From NCBI RefSeq assembly GCF_032854445.1, contig NC_088298.1:2354160-2418159 (forward strand): a DNA stretch of 64,000 bases, in the 5' to 3' direction. The first letter of the stretch is position 1. Each line of letters starts with the position of its first letter. The notes beneath the pieces are model-generated. The model saw only the letters and a list, made by a program, of their open reading frames with translations, had not been told where the DNA came from and did no database searches. Shown one piece after another: positions 56,300-64,000 of this stretch. The position numbers and the translations under genes are program-made. The DNA is from Liolophura sinensis (Eukaryota > Mollusca > Polyplacophora > Chitonida > Chitonidae).

Positions 56300-58901
56300 T
56301 GTGAGCTAATATGCAGAAAAATCAAATACAAAAAAACCGCATTTGTGAAAAAGTTATAAGATGCCAGTGAATGTTTTAGTCTTAATATTTTTGTGATGGA
56401 CAAGTATTTTTTTTTTTAAGAAAATACTTGATGAAAACAGTAACATGTTAGATAGTGGTGAATTAGAATAGCTATTGTATGCTGCTGTTTACAAGTGATA
56501 TTGCCACATTTCAAATTGTTATTTGTCCAGTAACAGTGCGCTTGCCCTTGTTGGTTGCTGATAGTAACCTAGCCAAATGAGATTGGATACATTTTTTTTT
56601 AAAAATTGATACTCAAACAGTTGCGAAATGAATTGTTAGATTTTTAATATGAATTTTTGCGCTGAGAAATGAATTCTAAAAGAAATTGCTGAATTGTGCT
56701 TCATGTGCTTGTTGAATTACAGAATGTTTGTTTTCGTGTTTAGACTTTCAGACTGTTGAATTATATAATTGTGATGGAGGTTTGGAAGTATTGTATTTAG
56801 TGATGAGAAATTTCCAAACTGCAAAAATAATTTTGAGAATTATTTTTTGCCCAGAAAATTTTACAAACCAGTTCATTTTTCTTTGAAGGAAGTCATTTTA
56901 TGTTGAATTTCTAGTGGTATTTCATGGCATTATGGTTGAAAATTCACAAAATTTGATGATGGAAACTTGATACATGGAATTCTTGGAAATTCTGTCCTAC
57001 TGAAGACCTCGTTATTTTAGAGGTCAGTTTGGAAAAGGAAATTCCAGTTAGATGTACCAAATTCAATGCAAGTTAAACCACCAGGGAAGGCCCGTATAGA
57101 GAGGCTTTATTTTCTATTGTGTTCAACTTCTTTGCATGTGGGTGGACTGTTGACGCATGCATGCTAGCTGTGGGACTTTAATATTGAAATGCAAAAGGGT
57201 AAGGTGAAATTACATGGTACAGGCGTGAATATAGTTTTGGAATCTCATGTTAGAAGCTCCGTTGCCGTAACGTCTTACCATAGAAAGTCAGATCTAGTAG
57301 ATGCTTCGTGTGGTGACTTGTCATTGACTTGATCTGAAGTTACACTTGAATCTCCGTCCATACGAGGACTCCTCATTGGTTAAATTATTGGAACCTTACT
57401 ACCAATCAGGATGGTTGTTTCAGTATCGGCACGAATGAATGCCGACGTTACGCCCCGACAATGAGAAAGCAAGGATTCTATTGGACGAATTTACTTCCAA
57501 CAGTAAGAAAGCACGAGTTCTATATGATGAATACTCTTTATAAAATACCCAAAACTGAATTTGATTGGGCGAACAGCTGATGAGTCTACTTACAAGATCT
57601 GACTTAAGTATTAAAAGTGAGGTTAGTCGGAGACGAATAGTGCGATTCTCTCTTTGATTGTGTTGTGCATACAACGGCAAAGATGCTCCGCACTTCCGCC
57701 ATGTTGGATGTCTGGACTCCTAATATACATTATGCTGTTGTACAGCCTGAAAGAGTGACTCATTCTTTTTGAAAGACACACATATCGCACTTCTAAAAAA
57801 TTAAAGAAGGCGAAAATGTGTCATAACAAAGAAATGCAGTAATCTCGCGTACTGCTATGTCAGGAACGTTCTTTAGAATCACCATTAAAATGCAGATGGG
57901 TTTTAATCAACTGAGATTGTAAGCTCTCGTGTAGCCATTATAACGTTAGTTATCTGGTAGCGTTCAAGCGAGCCCTGGAACTCTGGCCCTTTGTGTGATG
58001 GGTGATCGCTTTTAACACAATTTTTTTTTCTCAATCAGAAATTTTTACATCTGATATTAATTATAATAGCCCCCTTACCCTGCATAATTGTGTTCATGTT
58101 TATCGATATGTAACTATATATTTATTGTGTTTTTTTTATCTTTTTTGTATTTTCATATTTGTATATTTTACTATTCTGTATATTGACTTTGGATTTCAGT
58201 ACAAAAGCATGAGGAATGTAGCTTTGTTGTAGTTATCAACGTGTCCCCACGAGGATGTTCAGTAGTGTATTTGTATTTTATCAACCCGAAATGCCTTATA
58301 CCCGAATAGCGTTCATTTTTTGTGGAATGGCTGAATAACTGTTATTTGTTCCATCACAAACAGATTGCTTCCTGGAAAAGTGTTGCTTGTGTTCAAAAAC
58401 ATATTAGAAGGCAAGTGTAACAGCATTTTTTTGCATTGATTTAGACAAAATTTATAGTTATGACACAAGTTGCGTGAACTTTATTTATGATTTTTTTCTG
58501 TCCGCTATGAAAGTGCTTTTTTGTTTCCTTGTTTTGGTTTTTATTAAGTTTTGTTTTGTTTCTTGTTTTTCTTAAGACATTTACATAAATATGTGCAGGA
58601 TGAGATATTTCTCTGTCTCATATTTTGAGGGGTTTGTCCAAGGGTTAAGACATCTTTGTATAAGACGGGCCCATGTCCGTCACTGTTCACTTTTTCCTTG
58701 TCAGTGTTCAAATTTGTTCAAGGATTTGTGGCGAAGTGATTGTAGAAATTGATAAATTAGCGCAAAGGCCTTTAATAGGTTGTAAAGCTGTCAGGTATGC
58801 CCTGTTAGGTATTCCTAGGTTAATGTACGCTGGGGGTATATATATACATATATGTATACATGTATATCTGGTGCTGATCATTTGTGTAACTGATGCGAGA
58901 C

Positions 58902-58907
58902 AATAAA
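58902..58907 (+). terminator. Distal poly(A) signal candidate (AATAAA)
   Basis: AATAAA followed within 30 nt by a GT-rich stretch (gtgttgtgag), the usual arrangement of a cleavage site. SINE-type sequence begins about 45 nt further on, which fits the end of the transcription unit here. Confidence 0.55.
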
Positions 58908-58953
58908 AATCGTACGCTTTTAATGTATACCTTTGTGTTGTGAGATGTTCAAA

Positions 58954-59050
58954 CCGAGCCTCTCTGGCTCATTCGCGTAAAGCGTGGTCTCGTAACCGCT
59001 GATCAGATTCTGACTAATGGGGTCGCGGGTTTGAATCCAGCTATGTCCAG
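58954..59050 (+). mobile_element. tRNA-derived SINE head
   Basis: A-box-like CTGGCTCATTCGCG and B-box GGGTTTGAATCCAGC, spaced as in a tRNA, but without pairing acceptor-stem ends. It follows the distal poly(A) signal. Confidence 0.6.
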
Positions 59051-59644
59051 GATTGCTGATCGTCAAAATTACTTTCTTCTCAGAAACTTTGCTTATTCAG
59101 TTTGCTGTTGTGTACGGCACTTCCTTTAAATCGTATCGCAATCCGATGGGCAAAACTGTGACAAAAAACAGCACTTGTTTAATGTCAGGCCATCATTTCA
59201 ATCCTTTTTTGTTGATCAAGTAAATATTAGTGTGTGTTTCTAAAAGCCTGTCGCAATGCATAAGTGGTGTTTACAGCATTGAAACCTTTATGCATGGTGT
59301 TTCGGTAAAACAAATAATTGAAAACACATTTTTAAAAAGAGCATAAAGTACAGCTGTCTTCCTCTCCGGCAGAACCATTGGGAATATAGCCAATGGTTCC
59401 AGGCTATCTCGTTCTCAGCATAAAGTATATTTCATCTCAAAAATGAAAAAAATTCATCAATTAAAATGTCTTAGAAAGCTTTTACATAGAATTTGAACGA
59501 AGTGATGCAACATAACTCATTTACACACCTCGTAATTAAAAAGGAGGGGAAAAACATGGAATTTACATAACATACAGATGAAAAAGTGCGGAAAGTTACA
59601 GTGTACATATAGTTGTGAAGGTGGGCGTCAATATTTTTGTCGAT
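59051..59644. other. Intergenic stretch without recognised feature
   Basis: AT-rich; no exon, repeat family member or RNA gene is recognised. Confidence 0.6.
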
Positions 59645-59986
59645 TTCCCTTTAAAGAGAAAGACACTTGAAAGTAAGTTTGCATGGTGCATATTCGGGAC
59701 CACTTCTAGGTATATATTTGTGTAATAATGTTGTAAATGAGTGTGTAACACATGTTCCACAAATATATCTGCCCTGAAATTTGGTCTTTTCAGCTAACAA
59801 ATTTGTCCAGTGAATTTTGATCACCTACAAAAATATTTTCAAATACCCCTTTCTCCTGAGATGAAAAATCGAAAAAATATGAATGACCATATTTTCAATT
59901 TGCAAAAACCAGATTTGCAAGCTTTCATGCTACTTCATCTGATAGTGGCATCATTTTTATGTTTTCTTTTCCTTTAAGTATCAAGA
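59645..59986 (-). repeat. Dispersed repeat with internal inverted segments, second copy
   Basis: Its reverse complement aligns with 37565-37900, including GAAAACATAAAAATGATGCC and GTTAGCTGAAAAGACCAAAT. Confidence 0.6.
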
Positions 59987-60149
59987 TACCGCAAATAAAC
60001 ATTATAATTGGTGATAAAATCTTTGATATTTTGGTAAAGTTTAAGATTTTCAGATACACATTCATGGTAACAAATCAGTGAGTCTCTCTAGTTGCTCAGC
60101 TTGTACTTTTCCCGCCTTTTACTGCACGTAAGGAAGTTACTGTCCTCAC

Positions 60150-60308
60150 CCAGCAGTTCCCCAGTCGTACGTGGGAAGGTCTGTCAGCTACCTACGGGTG
60201 GTCATGGGTTTCTGTCCGTTTCCTTCCCATCTGCTGTCCGCCGTCCTATAAGGGAAATGTTCTGCAGTATACGGCTTAAAACATCAATCAAATAAATCAA
60301 TCAATCAA
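60150..60308 (+). mobile_element. SINE family A, diverged 3' part
   Basis: CGTACGTGGGAAGGTCTGTC, GCTGTCCGCCGTCCTATAAG and a tail of CAATCAAATAAATCAATC type. Confidence 0.8.
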
Positions 60309-60589
60309 TCAATCAGTCATCCAACTTACTTAGGTAATTGAATCTGCCACTAGTCTCTTTGAGTTTCTTCATTAGTAGTCGTACCTAAATGGGCCACGTT
60401 CGATGGACAGAGGGAACTTCCCTTACAGAAACAGAAGTGTTTTTGTTACAGAACACACTCGAGCCAGAAAATTTTCCGAACTTCGCAGTTATCTACACCT
60501 TAAAAACTAGGTTGCTCGATTCATACCCAACTACAGTACCATTTCCTTGCTGCTGCGATAACTGATAAAGAAGAAACCTATGCATGGTT

Positions 60590-62145
60590 ATGGACATCAA
60601 AATACCGAAAAGGTTTTGATCCTCTAAAGTCAAAACTTATAATGTGATGGCATTCTATAATCCTACAGCTCAAGACTGACTGTGGATGCTGGGCGTTATG
60701 AATTAGGCGCTGCTCTGAGACAGATGAGTTCGAGTGAGGCCGGGCTTGAAGCCATGTCGCTTATGCCAGCCATGCGCGAACAGACGTTATCAACAAAGGC
60801 AAAAAGAGACACTTGCTGTAGTCTGGGTATGCGAAAGGCTTCATTTAACCCCCTAGAATTTCAGTTGGTTACAGACAACAAACCCTTGAGATCATCTATG
60901 CAGTCCAAAATCCCACCGCCTTGTACGTATTGATTTGTTTATTTATTTGATTGGTGATTTACGCCGTACTCAAGAATATTTCACTTATACGACGGCGGCC
61001 AGCATTATAGGGGGTGGAAACCGGGCACAGCCCGGGGGAAACCCACGGCCATCCGCAGGTTGCTGGAAGACCTTCTCACGTACGGCCGGAGAGGAAGCCA
61101 GCATGAGCTGGTGTACGTATTGAACGTTAATCACTACGTAGGCCTACACCAGCTCAAAAGTGGTTTGCAGCCCCCCACCTCCCCCGCCCCGAAACAAAAA
61201 AAAAAAAAAAAAAGAAATGATGCCGATTTATTTCCCCGCCGATTGCAACTTTCACAAAAGTCTGCTACGTGGCAAACTCATTTGTTCCACATTCTACGTC
61301 CTTATAGAACATATCAATGCCGATTCCGCCTCTGACGATGAACTGACTACACTGCGAGAGTACAGCAAGCGAAGCTGAATTCTTGCCTGACCTCGTACAC
61401 GTTTTGCCGACATGAGTTTTCTGCGCAGGTTTAAAGATACCCTCTGTGGAAACCAAATCATAATGCCGCGTCAGTACGCTGAAACTCGCTCACCACGGGC
61501 ACACGGGTATCAAGACTGAAGGTCTGGTAGCCGGACATTGATAAGGAAAGTGTTTAATTCACATCAGATTGTCAAGCTTGCTTCACAAATGGTCCCGAAT
61601 CACTACCAGGGCCACTGAAACCTACAGAAATCCCCAAACTCCCATGGGACTTTATTGATGTTGATGTTAGTGGACCGTTACCTGCTGGAGAAACGTTGAT
61701 AGTAATGCTTGACTACCACTCATGCTATGTGGCAGTAGGATTACAAGATCCATCACGAGTTCCAAAATCGTGAGACACTTGAAATACTGCTTCTATACTA
61801 CCAAACGTCTTAGCCAGCAATTCACTTCAGATGAAGTTAGCGCGTTCATGAATGAGAACGGTATTGGACACCGCAGAGTAGCCCCCCTTTGGCTTTCCGT
61901 CAACGATGGGATGGAGAGATTTAACAGAAATCTCAAAGCAGCTTGGAACAACGGGAGAATTGAAACCAAACATAGGCAAGACTCTCTGTTACACTATTTA
62001 TGTGCTCGCAGAAGCGCTCCTCGTTGTGCTACAGATGTTGATTCGCAAACGAGATTCAGAATACAAACGCAAATCAAAACAGTACACCGATCAGAAAAGA
62101 CGAACTGTCAAATGTTGTCTCAAGATATAGGTAACAAAGTGTGAA
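60590..62145 (+). pseudogene. Decayed Ty3/gypsy-type retrotransposon (pol remnant: RNase H and integrase)
   Basis: Conceptual translation in changing frames gives the end of reverse transcriptase with RNase H (motifs VDAGRYELGAAL and LVTDNKPL) and, after a SINE insertion, integrase-core pieces (DFIDVDVSGPLPAGE, then FTSDE-NENGI and GMERFNRNLKAAW). The frame is broken by stops and shifts, and no terminal repeats are seen. It is a dead fragment. No intact gene is present and none is reconstructed here. Confidence 0.85.
60934..61111 (-). mobile_element. SINE family A inserted into the retrotransposon, with 12-bp target-site duplication
   Basis: Inverted copy: CACCAATCAAATAAATAAAC tail at the left, CATGCTGGCTTCCTCTCCGG at the right when reversed. 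TGTACGTATTGA occurs at 60922-60933 and 61112-61123. The insertion separates the RNase H and integrase parts. Confidence 0.94.
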
Positions 62146-62174
62146 TGCGACAGCCACGTTTTGGTTCAGAACCA

Positions 62175-62443
62175 TTTACACTATAAAAATAATTTGTTAA
62201 CTTAAACAGGAAGTCTGTTGTCTGAGTGACACTAGAATACATTCTGCTATTGCAGCAGACTATTCTGTTATATAAAACACAAATATTTTAATTAATTCAA
62301 CTTTGATTCTAGCATAATTAGGCTAACAGAATATTATGTTTAATATGAAAGAATATTGTGTTATAAAAACAGAATGCATTCTAGCGTCACTCAGACAACA
62401 TTCTTTCTGTTAAAATTAACAGATTAAATTTTTTGAGTGTAAA
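62175..62443. mobile_element. MITE-like element with long terminal inverted repeats (TTTACACT ends)
   Basis: The ends are inverted copies over about 95 bp. Left arm contains GTTGTCTGAGTGACACTAGA; right arm reversed contains GTTGTCTGAGTGACGCTAGA. The outer end is TTTACACT on both sides. The interior is AT-rich (ATTCTGTTATATAA) with no coding capacity. Confidence 0.85.
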
Positions 62444-62870
62444 GTGATTCATATATCAGGAAGCCAACTTATTTGACGTGTAAGAGCACTCAGGCGAAAT
62501 TCCAGCAATGTTCCCAGCTTTACAGACCAAAAAACAGGCAAACTCGCAGTATATGACCGTCGAGTTTAGCGATTTCTCATGCTGAAACATAGGTGCATGT
62601 CCAAGACGTCGTTAGTGACGATATAATGGTCCACATCGTCCGAGAAATGAATGCAGACAACCAAATCGTTTTAGACATTTCCACGTGTACTAGATTGTAC
62701 ACGCTCAGTTTGATTAATTGCTCCAGGAGATGTATTTTATATTATATTTTGAATACAAGATTTATGTAACGTTATTTCATTTGAATTTTATTGTACGGTA
62801 ACATTTTATACTGTTACATTTGAGTCAAGCAGGAAAGTTTCGAGTCTGTCATCAAATGTAAGAACAGCCC
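62444..62870. other. Intergenic stretch without recognised feature
   Basis: No exon or family repeat is recognised; AT-rich. Confidence 0.55.
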
Positions 62871-62874
62871 TAAT

Positions 62875-63172
62875 GTGTCATGTGAATGGTGAAAAATGTT
62901 AGGCAACCTTGTTGACATTAATTTAGTGACCACCTGTCTCACCATTTTCCACAGGCACAAATAATACCTCTTACCTTTAGGAACTTCTCAAGTTCACATA
63001 TATTCAAATTCTAAATCTTCTCTATCATTCATCGACTGTAAATTACTATCTATGACACCTTTTTCAGGCGTCCATGTTATAGTGAATGTGATGCAAAATA
63101 GTTGCGTAACATTTTTGACAGGTCACATCATACAATTGGACCTTTTCTTCCTTCAATTATAAAAGAGTTCGA
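62875..63172 (-). repeat. Dispersed repeat 'GTTGCCT' family, copy 3
   Basis: The reverse complement matches 50826-51188, without the SINE that splits that copy. GAGACAGGTGGTCACTAAAT and GAACTTGAGAAGTTCCTAAA are shared. Confidence 0.75.
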
Positions 63173-63372
63173 ACTAGAAACTCCCCTATTCTGTTTTACT
63201 GGACAAAAAGTTTTGTTTTTAGTTCTGATATCGAACAGATAAAATAATTAAGTTTGACTTAAATTCAATATGTTACATAATCTGAACATCACCCTGGTAT
63301 TCATGTGTGTTGTCACGTGATTTCTCTGACGTCATATTACTTGTGATTGACCATGTGCAGAATACAATGTCT

Positions 63373-63843
63373 CTAAATTAGATGTATCTCGTATTGCCCA
63401 TCCTTCATATCGGCTGCAAATCTAAGTCGATGTCCAACCAACAGTAGCCAAAGAGGTTCGTCTGTGGAAAGATCATAGGAGACTACATGCGATTCCAAAC
63501 CCATCTTTATTTGTCTTAAACAATGTTTTACTGCATAAAATGTAGTTAAATGCTTGAGTGTAATCCTGTAGTCTCCGTGGACCATTTTGATGACATATGA
63601 TGACTGGTTTGAAACGGACCAGTTTTGACACTTACCATTCAGTGTTACGTATGAACTGTTGCAAACGAAATATCCCAGTATTAAATAGGGTATTCTGAAT
63701 ATATAAAAGGGCTTGTGAAGGTCACGAAACTCTAAATTAGTGCTAGGCTTGGACATTAAAAGATATTCAAACGAAATAATTCGTAGGCGTATGTGGTTTG
63801 CTGACCTTCTAGGTCTGCATAGCCTATGGTGAAAAGAACGCAA
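63373..63843 (-). CDS. Unassigned open frame, possible terminal exon of a minus-strand gene
   Basis: Open for 156 codons from ATG to TAG. Composition is mixed and protein-like (for example NWSVSNQSSYVIKMVHGDYR) and not low-complexity. I recognise no domain, no signal peptide and no clear transmembrane segment. No poly(A) signal is close downstream on that strand. It may be a chance frame or part of an old repeat; the true start, if real, could be an upstream splice acceptor. Confidence 0.2.
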   Translation of the reverse strand: MRSFHHRLCRPRRSANHIRLRIISFEYLLMSKPSTNLEFRDLHKPFYIFRIPYLILGYFVCNSSYVTLNGKCQNWSVSNQSSYVIKMVHGDYRITLKHLTTFYAVKHCLRQIKMGLESHVVSYDLSTDEPLWLLLVGHRLRFAADMKDGQYEIHLI

Positions 63844-64000
63844 CTTACATAGCTCACGTGAAATAAACTACAAAGCTGGCAGGCAATGCTTTTGATTAAT
63901 CATTTATATACTATTCTGGAAAAGCCTGGCAATTATTCATTCAATCAAATATATAAATAAATTAAATATACATCTAATAAAACGAAATAGGGACAAGTTT

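Larger units (their letters stand above)
55745..58930 (+). other. Probable 3' untranslated region, about 3.2 kb
   Basis: AT-rich sequence without SINE copies or tandem arrays. This contrasts with the introns and flanks and suggests a constrained or transcribed region. No coding potential is seen. It holds two AATAAA signals, near the middle-left and at the end; the extent is inferred from the distal signal. Confidence 0.6.

Overview
The window is nuclear DNA of an invertebrate animal, most likely a lophotrochozoan and probably a mollusc. This is inferred from small GT-AG exons in long AT-rich introns, many tRNA-derived SINE copies with AAAT- or ACTC-type tails, and a neurexin-like coding sequence. 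The species cannot be fixed from the sequence.

One large plus-strand gene dominates. I can chain 25 exons from 9227 to 55744. All use GT-AG introns with matching phases, and together they give 9,083 nt (3,027 residues plus stop). The 5' end, including the start codon and signal peptide, is not identifiable; the chain opens at a phase-1 acceptor, so at least one exon lies further upstream. Domain order: six jelly-roll (LamG-like) modules (exons 1-8); then a block matching the second half of an alpha-neurexin, LamG-LamG-EGF-LamG-LamG-EGF-LamG (exons 9-20); a Pro/Gly-rich stalk; one transmembrane helix; a Ser/Gly-rich cytoplasmic tail with a PPxY motif; and a C-terminal WD40 propeller (exons 21-25). 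Stalk, helix, tail and first WD blade share one uninterrupted exon, so the receptor/WD40 fusion does not depend on intron prediction. I know of no characterised neurexin with this tail; this is the main candidate novelty.

Layout: 1-9226 is non-coding flank or 5' intron with SINEs and a two-unit satellite (4383-5298). 9227-31254 carries the six jelly-roll modules, five of them single phase 1-1 exons; the introns here hold a CAGT-rich array (11.6-14.0 kb) and two abutting satellites (36-bp and 62-bp units, 25.1-28.7 kb). 32676-46825 carries the neurexin-like block. 48003-55744 carries stalk, membrane helix, tail and propeller. 55745 to about 58.93 kb is a long 3' UTR with two poly(A) signals. 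58.95-64.0 kb is intergenic, with SINEs, a decayed Ty3/gypsy retrotransposon interrupted by a SINE, a terminal-inverted-repeat element and an unassigned minus-strand open frame.

Introns are unusually rich in tandem arrays (at least nine). In two places an array overlaps splicing signals: copies of the exon 16 5' splice site form a 47-bp minisatellite, and a 13-bp array runs into the acceptor of the last exon. Several short dispersed repeat families recur two to five times; some SINE copies have clear target-site duplications that give their insertion history.
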